Assembly: GCF_009711935.1 (NCBI RefSeq)
Contig: NZ_VIKX01000269.1
Span: 1-35,044 of the forward strand
From: Dolichospermum sp. UHCC 0259
Lineage (GTDB): Bacteria; Cyanobacteriota; Cyanobacteriia; Cyanobacteriales; Nostocaceae
Length of the DNA: 35,044 nucleotides
Direction: 5' to 3'
Shown here one piece after another: positions 15,046 through 25,164 of the stretch. Positions within the stretch are counted from its first letter, which is position 1. The number at the start of each line of letters is the position of its first letter. The notes under the pieces were generated by a model. That model ran no database searches. It was not told the origin of the DNA and saw only the letters and a program-made list of their open reading frames with translations. The position numbers and the translations under genes were made by a program.

Positions 15046-16035
15046 TTAGCGGAAATATTTAAAGTTTTTCGGACCTGTATAACCTGTGATTTTTCCTAGT
15101 TCCTCTAGAGTTTGGACTCCGCTATAAATTTTACCATTAATAATCCAACTTGGAAAACCCTCGATTTTTGCAGCTTTACATAATTCTGGTTTACCTTTGG
15201 GACTATCAGCCGCACACTCTATCGCCGAATTATCATTAATGATTTGATAAGCTTCTTTACCAAATAGTAGCTTTTGTTCGTGACAGTGCGGACACCAATA
15301 GGCTACATATTCTTTAGCACCAGATTTGACAAGATGTTGGGCTAGGGCTATTTCGGCTTCACCGGATTTAGTGGTAATTTCCCAGCCAAATTCAGGATTT
15401 GGTTGTTCTTTAGGAGTAAAGGTAATTGCTGTTGGTTTACCATCAGTTGATTCAGTAATGTTACCTGATGAATTTATTTGAGAATAAACTCCTAAAGTTC
15501 CAATTAGTGTCACCATTGCCACAATCAAAGCTGTAAATAAAAGTTGTCCGATGTCTTCCCAGTCTTTACCTACGACAGTTAACACTAACATAGTTAATGC
15601 AAACAAGGCAGAGGCGATACAATAAAGACAAACAGCTTTGAGTTGAAATGCCAGGACATACATTAAGTATGCACTGAAAACTGACATTGCGATCGCTCCC
15701 ACAAACAGTAACCACCAAGTCAAATTTTCCAGTTGTTTCTGGTTTTTGGGATTTTCCCCTCGGTTCAATGCTAAAGGAGCTAAAGCAAATATCAACATCC
15801 CCATGTATGCCAATAAACCAAATACAGGTAATGGTTGACCAAGAACCGTAGCCCAAGGACTAGAAAGGACATCCACACAACCCTTAACATTTTCTGGTGT
15901 AGTGCAAACCGGAATTTTACCTGAGAGCTTTTCATAGGTCAGATAACCTGTATTCAGGATACCAAAACCAGCAATAGTTGCGATCGCCGGACGCGACCAT
16001 TTATGAATCCAAGGAGTAGAACGACGACGAATCAT
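15046..16035 (-). CDS. VKOR-thioredoxin fusion (disulfide bond formation)
   Basis: A 329-residue integral membrane protein. Four to five helices (about 17-33, 68-90, 106-130, 135-155, 165-183) form the vitamin K epoxide reductase domain, with C44, C53 and the C136-x-x-C139 active pair (VCLYCIAS). A C-terminal thioredoxin-like domain (about 215-329) carries W-C248-P-H-C251 and a second cysteine pair (C274, C286). Known from the cyanobacterial homologue: quinone-linked oxidation of secreted or thylakoid-lumen protein cysteines, with the fused domain as partner oxidase. All catalytic cysteines are present. Probably monocistronic. Confidence 0.95.
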   Translation of the reverse strand: MIRRRSTPWIHKWSRPAIATIAGFGILNTGYLTYEKLSGKIPVCTTPENVKGCVDVLSSPWATVLGQPLPVFGLLAYMGMLIFALAPLALNRGENPKNQKQLENLTWWLLFVGAIAMSVFSAYLMYVLAFQLKAVCLYCIASALFALTMLVLTVVGKDWEDIGQLLFTALIVAMVTLIGTLGVYSQINSSGNITESTDGKPTAITFTPKEQPNPEFGWEITTKSGEAEIALAQHLVKSGAKEYVAYWCPHCHEQKLLFGKEAYQIINDNSAIECAADSPKGKPELCKAAKIEGFPSWIINGKIYSGVQTLEELGKITGYTGPKNFKYFR

Positions 16036-16078
16036 AATATTGGTAATTGGTGATTGGTAATTGGTAATGGGTAATTGG

Positions 16079-16161
16079 TTCAGATACCTTCTATCATCTA
16101 AATCAAAAGAATCATAGTTCAGATATCATCTAAATCAAGAAAATCAAAAGCATCATAGTTT
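16079..16161. repeat. Imperfect tandem duplication before VKOR gene
   Basis: Two copies of a roughly 40-bp unit (TTCAGATA...CATCTAAATCAA...ATCATAG), with GGTAATTGGTGATTGGTAATT short repeats next to it. It overlaps the last bases of btpA by two and fills the gap between the two minus-strand genes. Confidence 0.6.
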
Positions 16162-16966
16162 AGACAAATAGAGGTCTGCGGGCAGCTTCTATAAATTGGC
16201 TGACGCGAATCGGATCTATTGGTTGCTGAATTTGACCATGACGTTTCAGAGAACTAGAAACAATCACCCCGTCTGCGGCTTGTAACAAAGTACCCACATT
16301 TTCCCAACTTGCACCACTACCAATAAACACAGGAGTACCAGCAGCAGCATTACTAGCCAGTTCCAAATCCTCTTGGTTAGGAGGACTACCAGTAGCCCAA
16401 CCAGATAAAATTACCGCATCAGCCAAACCCCGTTCAATAGTATCCTTAACAGCAACCGTCAAATTAGGAGAACTCAAAGGACGGGCGTGTTTGACCAAAA
16501 CATCAGCAAAAATTTTCACATCAGATCCTAATTCCCGCCGATATCGTAATAATTGATGAGCTTCCCCTTCAATTAAACCTTGATCCGTTGCCATCACACC
16601 CGTGAGAACATTAATTCTGATAAACTGGGCATTAATGCAACTAGCAATAGCGATCGCACTTCTACCATCATTGCGTAACACATTTAACCCCAAAGGCACA
16701 GTAACTAAATTCTGAATGCGTTGCACAACCACAGTCATAGCACTTACAACTGCGGGGTCAACTTGATTTTTCGTAAATGGGGCATCAAAAAAATTCTCAA
16801 CGATAATCCCATCTACACCTCCACTGGCAAGGGCTGTGGCTTCTTGTTCGGCGCGGTCAATCACTGCTTTGAGACTACCTCCCCAACGGGCTGAAGTCGG
16901 AAGAGGTAGCAGATGTACTACACCAATAATTGGTGTTCGGGTTTTAAATAACTGATATAAGTCCAC
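16160..16966 (-). CDS. btpA: BtpA family protein, photosystem I biogenesis
   Basis: A 268-residue TIM-barrel-type protein with the BtpA signatures PIIGVVHLLPLPTSARWGG, ASGGVDGIIVENFFDAPF, VPLGLNVLRNDGRSAIAIA, FIRINVLTGVMATDQGLIEG, DVLVKHARPL and VILSGWATGSPP. The start is a GTG at 16966, and no in-frame ATG lies near. Known: in Synechocystis BtpA is a peripheral thylakoid protein needed to stabilise the photosystem I reaction-centre proteins, notably in the cold. The length is normal and all blocks are present. Confidence 0.95.
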   Translation of the reverse strand: MDLYQLFKTRTPIIGVVHLLPLPTSARWGGSLKAVIDRAEQEATALASGGVDGIIVENFFDAPFTKNQVDPAVVSAMTVVVQRIQNLVTVPLGLNVLRNDGRSAIAIASCINAQFIRINVLTGVMATDQGLIEGEAHQLLRYRRELGSDVKIFADVLVKHARPLSSPNLTVAVKDTIERGLADAVILSGWATGSPPNQEDLELASNAAAGTPVFIGSGASWENVGTLLQAADGVIVSSSLKRHGQIQQPIDPIRVSQFIEAARRPLFV

Positions 16967-17027
16967 GTCTTTAATTTACTTGTCACAGTCTGGAGTTCTT
17001 GCCTATTCCCACTCTCCAGACGCTACG

Positions 17028-17172
17028 GTGTACACACAAGTTATCGAATCACCATTATTCCTCAAATTACCCCACCCTAACCCTCCCCTTGGAAATGGGA
17101 GGGAACTAATTTTTCCGGTTTCCTCCCTTTATAAGGGGGGATTAAGGGGGGTAATTTAACTTGTGTATACAC
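17028..17172. repeat. Palindromic MITE-like element
   Basis: GTGTACACACAAGTTA (17028-17043) is complementary at 15 of 16 positions to TAACTTGTGTATACAC (17157-17172). Nested inside, AAATTACCCC (17064-17073) is exactly complementary to GGGGTAATTT (17148-17157). Non-coding, with C-rich and G-rich arms. Similar elements are abundant in Nostocales intergenic DNA. Confidence 0.75.
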
Positions 17173-17499
17173 GATAGCTCTCCAGACGAGGGGGTAACAA
17201 AATGGCATCAATAACTAGACAGGAAGAATCCAACAGAAAATGTAGATTCTCCAAGCATTACAGCCTTCCGCCTTTTATACTAATAATATAAGTTGCTTTA
17301 GGGAACAGAAAACAGGGAATAGATGATTAGTCATAGGTAATTAGTAATTTTTCCTATCTTCCTGCCCCTGACCCCACCTTTTTACAGTCAAATTATTGCC
17401 TCCTCCTGAAGATATAAATTAAATCCCAACCTTCCATAAGATATGTTAAGATAGAATCTGATGACAAGAGAAGTTTGCCACTCACAAGATGCAAGGCAG

Positions 17500-17660
17500 C
17501 TTCCCGGCATTTAATTGCAAATGTCCGAGTAGCATTACTGCTTGATAGGCGTAGTCGCCAATGCGATTTCCCCGGTTGGGTAGCGGCTTCTCACAACAGA
17601 CCTCTTGGTCGGCTTCCCAACGGGTAAATTAACAACGCCCACGCTGCGGTAATGCAAAAT
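17500..17660 (+). other. Potential structured RNA or decayed repeat upstream of rimO
   Basis: Complementary segments: CGGCATTT/AAATGTCCG with one bulge near 17500-17524; GCATTACTGC pairing with GCGGTAATGC about 110 nt later; between them GGCG-TAGT-CGCC and CCCGGTTGGG/CCCAACGGG (one bulge) enclosing GACC-TCTT-GGTC. The nesting is what a multi-branched RNA would show. The words GGGTAGCGGCTTCTC and GGCTTCCC also resemble common dispersed Nostocales repeats, so it may be a repeat instead. No known RNA family was recognised. Confidence 0.4.
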
Positions 17661-18051
17661 ACCATTAAGCGAATTGTTAAAAATATAATGAGTGTCAAAC
17701 TTACCCAAAGACACTTAAAGATTACCCTGGGAAACAAATTAGTAGAAGTATCATAACATGACCCCTATCAACATGATAGGTGAAGGTCGTAATCTGGCTT
17801 TTACTAGTTAAAGTTGCTAGTTATATAGGTTAAATCTGGTAATTAGTAGCGGGTAGTTGGGTGGAAAAGACAACAGAAATCAGAAAGTAGGGGCGCAGGG
17901 CCTGCGCCCAGCCAGAAATCGGGAATAAACCCCCTTGATTTTTGGTTAAAGCTTTGTGCTTCTATTTACCTGAAATCTACTAAATTTGTTGATTTCCGAC
18001 CCAACGCTTGAATGTTAATTAACAAGGAAAAACGGAAGATTTATTCAAAAT

Positions 18052-19407
18052 ATGGTTGAAAAGCCAACGATCGCAATTTCTCACCTGGGCTGCGAGAAAA
18101 ATCGAATTGATACAGAACATATGCTAGGGCTGCTAGTAAATGCAGGCTATGGTGTAGATAGTAACGAAGAAATAGCAGATTACGTAATTGTTAACACCTG
18201 TAGTTTCATCGAAGCGGCTCGACAGGAATCAGTAAAAACCCTAGTAGAACTAGCGGAAGCCAAGAAAAAAATCGTCATTACTGGCTGCATGGCGCAACAC
18301 TTTCAAGAACAATTATTGGAAGAATTGCCCGAAGCAGTGGCGGTAGTGGGAACAGGGGATTATCACAAAATCGTTGATATTATCGAGCGAGTAGAACAGG
18401 GAGAGAGAGTTAAAGAAATTACTGCCGAACCTACCTATATTGCCGATGAAACCATACCCCGTTATCGGACAACCACCGAAGGAGTAGCTTACCTGCGAGT
18501 AGCAGAAGGCTGTGATTATCGGTGTGCATTTTGTATTATTCCCCATTTGCGAGGAAACCAGCGATCGCGTACCATTGAATCAATAGTCGCCGAAGCCCAA
18601 CAACTGGCAAGTCAAGGTGTCAAAGAAATAATTCTCATTTCCCAAATCACCACCAATTACGGCTTAGATATTTACGGGAAACCCAAATTAGCCGAATTAC
18701 TGCGGGCATTAGGCAAAGTAGATATCCCTTGGATTCGGATGCACTACGCCTATCCCACCGGACTCACACCCGATGTAATTGCCGCCATCCAAGAAACCCC
18801 CAACTGTTTACCATATTTGGATTTGCCTCTCCAACATTCCCATCCAGAAATTCTCCGCGCCATGAATCGTCCTTGGCAAGGACAAATTAATGATGGAATT
18901 ATGGAACGGCTGAAAATTGCCCTACCATCAGCAGTGTTCAGAACCACATTTATAGTTGGTTTTCCGGGAGAAACAGAAGCACATTTTCAACATTTATTAG
19001 AGTTTACCCAACGACATAAATTTGATCATGTTGGTGTCTTCACCTTCTCACCAGAAGAAGGAACTCCGGCCTACAATCTACCCAATCAAATTCCCGCAGA
19101 AGTGATGACGGAACGCCGTAATCAACTTATGGAATTACAACAACCAATTTCCTTCCAGAAAAATCAGCAGGAAGTCGGCAAAGTAGTTGATGTCCTGATT
19201 GAACAAGAAAACCCCGAAGGTGGAGAATTAATCGGTCGTTCCGGCAGATTTTCTCCCGAAGTTGATGGTCAAGTCTATGTTAAAGGAGAGGCTAGGCTAG
19301 GAACCATCGTCAAAGTAGCAATTCAAAGTGCCGATGAGTATGACCTCTATGGTCAAGTTATCAATAGTGATAGATTATCTTCCTATCTGCTATCTGCTGT
19401 TGTATAA
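18052..19407 (+). CDS. rimO: Ribosomal protein S12 methylthiotransferase RimO
   Basis: A 451-residue radical-SAM enzyme that adds a methylthio group to an aspartate of ribosomal protein S12. The N-terminal UPF0004 domain supplies the cysteines of the auxiliary cluster, C14 (HLGCEKN), C50 (NTCSF) and C79 (TGCMAQ). The radical-SAM cluster motif is C154-DYR-C158-AF-C161. A TRAM domain occupies roughly the last 75 residues ([11 protein letters not shown] ... [11 protein letters not shown]). [13 protein letters not shown] and [11 protein letters not shown] are RimO-type rather than MiaB-type. It is followed 64 bp later by crhR on the same strand, the order known from the Synechocystis rimO-crhR operon. 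Confidence 0.97.
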   Translation: MVEKPTIAISHLGCEKNRIDTEHMLGLLVNAGYGVDSNEEIADYVIVNTCSFIEAARQESVKTLVELAEAKKKIVITGCMAQHFQEQLLEELPEAVAVVGTGDYHKIVDIIERVEQGERVKEITAEPTYIADETIPRYRTTTEGVAYLRVAEGCDYRCAFCIIPHLRGNQRSRTIESIVAEAQQLASQGVKEIILISQITTNYGLDIYGKPKLAELLRALGKVDIPWIRMHYAYPTGLTPDVIAAIQETPNCLPYLDLPLQHSHPEILRAMNRPWQGQINDGIMERLKIALPSAVFRTTFIVGFPGETEAHFQHLLEFTQRHKFDHVGVFTFSPEEGTPAYNLPNQIPAEVMTERRNQLMELQQPISFQKNQQEVGKVVDVLIEQENPEGGELIGRSGRFSPEVDGQVYVKGEARLGTIVKVAIQSADEYDLYGQVINSDRLSSYLLSAVV

Positions 19408-19471
19408 GACTTAATTACAAATAAGTATCGGCTGACAAGTTCAAAATTTACAATCAAATCTAGGAGCATTA

Positions 19472-21025
19472 ATGAATTTATCATTTCAAGAATTAGGTAT
19501 TTCCCAAGAACGTGCTGAATTATTAGCAAACATGGGTTTTTCTGAACCTACAAATATCCAAACTCAAGCAATTCCTCAACTATTAAATGGTCGGGATGTA
19601 GTCGGTCAATCCCAAACAGGAACAGGTAAAACCGCAGCTTTTTCTTTACCAATTTTAGAAAAATTAGATCCCAGCTTAAAAGCTGTACAAGCAATTGTTT
19701 TAACCCCAACTCGTGAGTTAGCAATTCAAGTTCACGCTGCTGTTTCCCAATTTATTGGTAACAGTTACTTAAAAGCGGCGGCTATTTATGGTGGTCAATC
19801 AATTGACCGTCAAATTATGCAACTCAGACGTGGGGCGCAAATTGTCGTGGGAACACCAGGACGGGTCATAGACTTACTAGATCGTGGTAACTTGAAGTTA
19901 GATCAAGTCAGATGGTTTGTCTTAGATGAAGCTGATGAAATGTTAAGCATGGGCTTCATTGACGATGTCGAAAGAATTCTTTCTCAAGCGCCAGAAGAAC
20001 GCCAAACAGCCTTATTTTCTGCCACAATGCCACCATCAATTCGGATGTTGGTAAATAAATTTTTGAATTCACCGGTCACTGTCACCGTTGAACAACCCAA
20101 AGCCGCACCAAATAAAATCAATCAAGTGGCTTACATGATTCCCCGTCATTGGACAAAAGCTAAAGCTTTACAACCAATTCTGGAAATGGAAGATCCAGAA
20201 ACAGCTTTAATCTTTGTTCGCACCCGTCGCACAGCCGCAGAATTAACCAGTCAATTGCAATCTGCTGGACACAGTGTGGATGAATATCATGGTGATTTGT
20301 CCCAACAAGCCCGGGAACGCCTATTAATCCGTTTCCGTAACCGTCAAGTCCGTTGGGTAGTAGCTACTGATATTGCAGCTAGAGGTTTGGACGTTGACCA
20401 ACTTTCCCACGTAATCAACTTTGATTTACCTGATAGCGTAGAAACCTATGTTCACCGGATTGGTCGGACTGGTCGGGCTGGAAAAGAAGGAACGGCAATT
20501 TCTTTAGTTCAGGCATTTGAACGCCGCAAACAAGTGGCATTTGAACGCCATAACCGCCAAACATGGCAGATTCTGTCTATTCCTACCAAGGCGCAGATTG
20601 AAGCCCAACATATCCAGAAGTTAAGAGGACAAGTGGCTGAAGCTTTAACTGGGGAACGGTTAGCTTCCTTCTTGCCAATTATCAGCGAAATGATTGAGGA
20701 ATATGATGCTCATGCGATCGCTGCTGCTGCTTTACAAATCGCCTACGATCAAACCCGCCCCGCTTGGTTACTATCAGGAGTAGACCTACCTGTGGACGAA
20801 AGCCCAACTCCCAAACCCAGAATCAATAAACGTGGTGATAGTGGCGAACGTGAACGCAGTTCCGGTGGTGGTCGCGGTGGTCGTTCCTCTTGGTCAAAAG
20901 AAGGCAAAGACGACAGACGCAGCAGTGGTGGTGGTAGTCCTAAACCCAAGTTGAAAATCACTCACCATGAATCTTCTCCTATTCCTAGCAATCACAAGTT
21001 AGGTTTACCAACAGGTAGAGAATAG
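19472..21025 (+). CDS. crhR: DEAD-box RNA helicase CrhR
   Basis: A 517-residue ATP-dependent RNA helicase. Q-motif FSEPTNIQTQAIP, motif I SQTGTGKT (47-54), PTRELA, TPGR, D152-E153-A154-D155, S183-A-T, then ARGLD and HRIGRTGRAG in the second RecA domain. Extra blocks such as ALQPILEMEDPETALIFVRT, AGHSVDEYHGDLSQ and ALTGERLASFLPII match Synechocystis CrhR, the redox- and cold-responsive helicase, more than generic DeaD. The last 75 residues are a basic Gly/Arg/Ser-rich tail. It lies directly after rimO; in Synechocystis that operon is autoregulated and its transcript processed. Confidence 0.95.
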   Translation: MNLSFQELGISQERAELLANMGFSEPTNIQTQAIPQLLNGRDVVGQSQTGTGKTAAFSLPILEKLDPSLKAVQAIVLTPTRELAIQVHAAVSQFIGNSYLKAAAIYGGQSIDRQIMQLRRGAQIVVGTPGRVIDLLDRGNLKLDQVRWFVLDEADEMLSMGFIDDVERILSQAPEERQTALFSATMPPSIRMLVNKFLNSPVTVTVEQPKAAPNKINQVAYMIPRHWTKAKALQPILEMEDPETALIFVRTRRTAAELTSQLQSAGHSVDEYHGDLSQQARERLLIRFRNRQVRWVVATDIAARGLDVDQLSHVINFDLPDSVETYVHRIGRTGRAGKEGTAISLVQAFERRKQVAFERHNRQTWQILSIPTKAQIEAQHIQKLRGQVAEALTGERLASFLPIISEMIEEYDAHAIAAAALQIAYDQTRPAWLLSGVDLPVDESPTPKPRINKRGDSGERERSSGGGRGGRSSWSKEGKDDRRSSGGGSPKPKLKITHHESSPIPSNHKLGLPTGRE

Positions 21026-21072
21026 ATGGGTTGTCAGTTCATCTCCATGACAGCCCGTTAATAAGCTAATTT

Positions 21073-21124
21073 TAAAGCCACTTTCACCTACAGATTAAAA
21101 CCTGCGGGCTTGAAGGTGGCTTTA
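21073..21124 (+). terminator. Hairpin after crhR, probable terminator
   Basis: TAAAGCCACTTTCA (21073-21086) pairs with TGAAGGTGGCTTTA (21111-21124), with one mismatch that is a G-U wobble in plus-strand RNA. The right arm ends in TTTA. It lies 48 bp after the crhR stop. A weaker GGTTGTCA/TGACAGCC hairpin lies just before it. Confidence 0.65.
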
Positions 21125-21171
21125 ATGCTGATTACTACTGTATTAAGCTATTTTGTTCTGGGAATATAAAT

Positions 21172-21339
21172 CTGACTTTTCCCGTTATCTTTCTAATTGA
21201 GCGATCGCCCACTATAACCCCCTCCCCAAAGTCCTATTTTCTCGTTGATTATTCTCATTAAACGTCGCTTGTTGAGAATTAGGCTATAGTCTAAAACCCT
21301 TGTTAATTGGGAGTTTCACGACTTAACGGGAAAAGTCAG
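21172..21339. mobile_element. 168-bp MITE with perfect 16-bp ends and 10-bp target duplication
   Basis: CTGACTTTTCCCGTTA (21172-21187) is exactly the reverse complement of TAACGGGAAAAGTCAG (21324-21339). The flanks are identical: GAATATAAAT at 21162-21171 and 21340-21349. It carries no coding frame, so a transposase would act in trans. Perfect ends and an intact target duplication argue for recent insertion. Confidence 0.9.
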
Positions 21340-21628
21340 GAATATAAATAGGGCTTGCTGAAAAAGCGGAAAAAGGCAAAAAAATTGACGAGGTATTTAG
21401 GCAAAAGCAAAGATAAGTTTTTGTTGTTTAAAATTAGGCAAAACATCACTTTTAGTAATCAAATCAGAGAAAAAAGAGGTTATTTGCAAAAATTGCCATA
21501 AAAACCCACAAAAAACCCTTGATAGTAAGGTAGAAAGATTCATAACTAAAAAAGTAATAGCAATCTTCTGTCAGAGAGGTATGAGGAAGTTTAGCCATGA
21601 CTCTACCCAAACTAAATCTTTGTGTATA

Positions 21629-21655
21629 CTAAAAACGGTTAAAAATTGGACTTTT
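21629..21655 (+). repeat. 27-bp dispersed repeat, second copy
   Basis: CTAAAAACGGTTAAAAATTG... matches 14925-14951 at 24 of 27 positions. Here it lies just beyond the broken 3' end of the transposase remnant. Confidence 0.55.
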
Positions 21656-21699
21656 ATTTGGCGGCAAAAACAAGTATGATAAACAAATAATCAAGATTG

Positions 21700-22640
<941 letters not shown>

Positions 22641-22869
22641 TCACATAAAATAACTGAATCTTGTTTTAAGCCTCCAGTATTAGCGGGTATAAATACATGA
22701 GATGTTAAAATAGTTTGTCGAATTTTTGAAGTCAAAGGTACAATAATTGTATGAGGACTAACTTTATTGGCTTGATCTATTTGTACAATTACAACTGGTC
22801 TAATTCCTGCCTGTTCTGTTCCTCTAACTGGATTAAGATCACATAAAACAATATCTCCTCTTTTTAAAT

Positions 22870-23097
22870 TTACCACTGAATTTCTCCTTTTGCCAATCTA
22901 TCTTCATAATCTTCTAAATTAGAAAGATAATCATTAAAATCAGATTCAGCTATTTCTAAAGATTCTCCAACATCTGGATATAGTTTTTCATAACCATTAA
23001 ATAATTTTCTTTTAGCTAATTGCTCAAATAATAAATATTTTTCTTCACCAGAAAGAGACTCTATTGATTCCACAATTTTGTTGATGGTTTGATTCAT
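22870..23097 (-). CDS. Antitoxin partner of MazF-type toxin
   Basis: A 75-residue acidic, helical protein: MNQTINKIVESIESLSGEEK, YLLFEQLAKRKLFNGYEKLY, then DFNDYLSNLEDYEDRLAKGE. The N-terminal SLSGEEKYLLFEQLAKR helix is shared with small cyanobacterial antitoxins paired with MazF or PIN toxins. AGGAGAT lies just upstream of the ATG. Its stop overlaps the toxin start by 7 bp, giving the antitoxin-first order. The gene looks intact even though the toxin is not. Confidence 0.8.
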   Translation of the reverse strand: MNQTINKIVESIESLSGEEKYLLFEQLAKRKLFNGYEKLYPDVGESLEIAESDFNDYLSNLEDYEDRLAKGEIQW

Positions 23098-23222
23098 AAA
23101 ACATCTCCTATTGTTTATGGTATTGGTATTATATCACAAACCATTTATAGCAGTTATCGCTAGGATGCAATACAATCTAGGGCGCAGACCCTGCTCCCCT
23201 ACAGAGTTTGCGATGGGCTGAC

Positions 23223-23252
23223 TGTATCTCATTCAAGTGCATACAGCTATAT
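23223..23252 (-). repeat. 30-bp dispersed repeat supplying the stop of the 51-residue ORF
   Basis: On the minus strand this 30-bp segment (ATATAGCTGTATGCACTTGA then ATGAGATACA) is identical at 29 of 30 positions to 34531-34560. In both places it ends a reading frame with codons for IAVCT and TGA. Confidence 0.85.
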
Positions 23253-23388
23253 CTGATGATGAGCAAGATTTTTTTCCTTGTATCCATTTCTGAAATTGAG
23301 CAAATTGTTTTTCTTGTTGTGTGAGTTGTAACCCTAACTCACCTCTGGACATACTGTAACCCATCAATAACTGATAAAATGGGTTCAT
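23233..23388 (-). CDS. 51-residue protein, second gene of a small operon
   Basis: ATG at 23388 overlaps the stop of the upstream 120-residue gene (ATGA). Sequence: MNPFYQLLMGYSMSRGELGL, QLTQQEKQFAQFQKWIQGKK, SCSSSDIAVCT. The Gln-rich, helical middle looks like real protein, but the last five residues and the stop come from a dispersed repeat, so the original C-terminus may have been longer or different. Function unknown. Confidence 0.6.
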   Translation of the reverse strand: MNPFYQLLMGYSMSRGELGLQLTQQEKQFAQFQKWIQGKKSCSSSDIAVCT

Positions 23389-23747
23389 TGACTCCACTGT
23401 TGTGCTAAAGATGCGGTTCTAGCAGTAGCAGCATTGAGTTCCAGATTAACAAGATTATCTAACTCAATTTGTATTTCTGGCGGAAGTTTCTGTTCTTGAT
23501 CTCTTGCTATTCTCCACATAGTCATTAGTTCGGATAAACGTTGTTGTTGATCTTTAGTGAAGAATTGATCAGGATGAAAATTATCAATAATTAATAATGC
23601 CCGAAATTCAACTTCACCTAACTGTGTAGTCAAAGCATCTAAAGCTTGACCGGCAGTTTTACCAAAAGACTGTTTATCTCCAGCAATGGCACGATAAGAC
23701 CTTTCACCACTGGCATTTGATATAGGTAAAATGGCAACTGTAGTCAT
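23385..23747 (-). CDS. Conserved cyanobacterial hypothetical protein
   Basis: A 120-residue soluble protein: MTTVAILPISNASGERSYRA, IAGDKQSFGKTAGQALDALT, TQLGEVEFRALLIIDNFHPD, QFFTKDQQQRLSELMTMWRI and a helical tail. The first 40 residues look like a small beta-alpha domain of the type found in HicB-like proteins (IAGDKQSFGKTAGQALDAL). The second half is all helical. No family assigned with certainty. It is followed with a four-base overlap by the 51-residue gene, so the two form an operon. Confidence 0.75.
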   Translation of the reverse strand: MTTVAILPISNASGERSYRAIAGDKQSFGKTAGQALDALTTQLGEVEFRALLIIDNFHPDQFFTKDQQQRLSELMTMWRIARDQEQKLPPEIQIELDNLVNLELNAATARTASLAQQWSQ

Positions 23748-23814
23748 AATGCTGATTAAGAATATTTGTTGTTTATCAATTATACCCCAGTCCTCTATTC
23801 CCTGTCCCTAAAAA

Positions 23815-25164
23815 TTATTGACAAATTTCCCGTAATGTGTTGGTGAAGTTGGGATAAGAAATGGCTGCTGCTTCAGCGCGGTTAATGGTGGTTGTACCGG
23901 TGGCGTTGAGGGCGGCGATCGCTAAACTCATGGCAATGCGATGATCTGTATGGCTATCTACTTCCGCACCGACTAAGGGAGTACCGCCGATAATTTCCAT
24001 TCCGTCAGGTAATTCGGTGATTTTTGCCCCCATTTTATTGAGTTGTTGTGCCATGACGGTAATGCGATCGCTCTCTTTGACTCTTAACTCCTCTGCATCC
24101 CGAATAATGGTTGTTCCTTGGGCAAAAGCCGCCGCAACTGCCAAAATGGGAATTTCATCAATTAACCTGGGAATAATATCACCAGCGATGGTACAGCTTT
24201 TTAAACCACCAGAACGGACGCGAATATCAGCTACCGGTTCTCCCGCAACTTCCCGCTGGTTCTCTAGTTGAATATCTGCCCCCATGAGTTCCAAAGCTTC
24301 TAAAATCCCCGTGCGGGTAGGATTGACACCGACATTTTCGACTACCAAATCTGAACCGGGAACGATCGCCCCAGCCACTAACCAAAAAGCCGCCGAACTG
24401 ATATCACCGGGGACAATTACGGTTTGTCCATAGAGTTTCGCCCCACCTGTGATCGTGACGCTGTTGGTGCCTGGATCTATACTTAATTCCGCGCCGTAAG
24501 CCCTTAACATTCGTTCACTGTGATCCCGTGATAAAGCGGGTTCGGTGACGGTGGTTTGTCCTTCGGTGTTTAAACCCGCCAGGAGGATACAGGATTTAAC
24601 TTGAGCCGAAGCGATGGGAGAATGATAGTGTATGGGTTGCAGGGCTTGTCCTTGAATGGCTAGAGGGGCTAAGGTGTTGCCTTTGCGTCCCCAAATTTGC
24701 GCCCCCATTTGTTGCAGCGGCTTGACGACACGGGACATAGGACGCGATCGCAAAGAACTATCACCTGTCACCGTGAAAAATCGCCCTGGATGGGATGCTA
24801 ATAAGCCCAACATCAACCGCATCGTTGTCCCAGAATTACCCGCGTCCAAGACATTTATAGGCTCTTGAAAATTGCCCAAACCGATGCCTTTGACTGTTAC
24901 CAATTCTGTATTTAATTCCGAAATTTCCGCCCCTAGCGCCCGAAAACAGGCCGCAGTGCTACGGGGGTCTTCACCTAACAGCAGTCCTTGAATCTGAGTT
25001 TCCCCTTGTGCGATCGCCCCCAACATCAAAGCGCGATGGGAAATAGACTTATCACCAGGAACTCGGATACGTCCCCGCAAAGACAATTCAGCCGCAGGGC
25101 GCTGAATAATTAAGTGATCCGAAGAGTTTGCTTGAGTTTCTAAAGTAATAACAATAGCCGACAT
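23815..25164 (-). CDS. aroA: 3-phosphoshikimate 1-carboxyvinyltransferase (EPSP synthase)
   Basis: The 449-residue enzyme joins shikimate-3-phosphate and phosphoenolpyruvate, the sixth step of the shikimate pathway to aromatic amino acids and quinones. Motifs: [18 protein letters not shown] (34-51), [31 protein letters not shown], the long central domain, [12 protein letters not shown], and [13 protein letters not shown] near the C-terminus. All substrate-contact motifs are present and the length is normal. The gene stands alone between a small hypothetical operon and a 339-bp gap. Confidence 0.97.
   Translation of the reverse strand: MSAIVITLETQANSSDHLIIQRPAAELSLRGRIRVPGDKSISHRALMLGAIAQGETQIQGLLLGEDPRSTAACFRALGAEISELNTELVTVKGIGLGNFQEPINVLDAGNSGTTMRLMLGLLASHPGRFFTVTGDSSLRSRPMSRVVKPLQQMGAQIWGRKGNTLAPLAIQGQALQPIHYHSPIASAQVKSCILLAGLNTEGQTTVTEPALSRDHSERMLRAYGAELSIDPGTNSVTITGGAKLYGQTVIVPGDISSAAFWLVAGAIVPGSDLVVENVGVNPTRTGILEALELMGADIQLENQREVAGEPVADIRVRSGGLKSCTIAGDIIPRLIDEIPILAVAAAFAQGTTIIRDAEELRVKESDRITVMAQQLNKMGAKITELPDGMEIIGGTPLVGAEVDSHTDHRIAMSLAIAALNATGTTTINRAEAAAISYPNFTNTLREICQ

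Larger units (their letters stand above)
16967..18051. other. 1.1-kb non-coding, repeat-rich region upstream of rimO
   Basis: No convincing coding frame. From left to right: a 145-bp palindromic element (17028-17172), an unremarkable AT-rich stretch to 17460, a GC-rich region with many complementary segments (17500-17660), a CCTATC-AACAT-GATAGG hairpin at 17764-17780, and a GGGCGCAGGGCCTGCGCCC near-palindrome (17891-17909). The last 50 bp hold AAGGAAAAACGGAAG before the rimO ATG. Confidence 0.7.

Noticed and set aside
17565-17640. RNase P RNA (a CCCCGGTTGGG word as in rnpB)
   Set aside because: Only this short word matches; the conserved rnpB core sequences (such as GGAAAGTCCGGGC) are absent.
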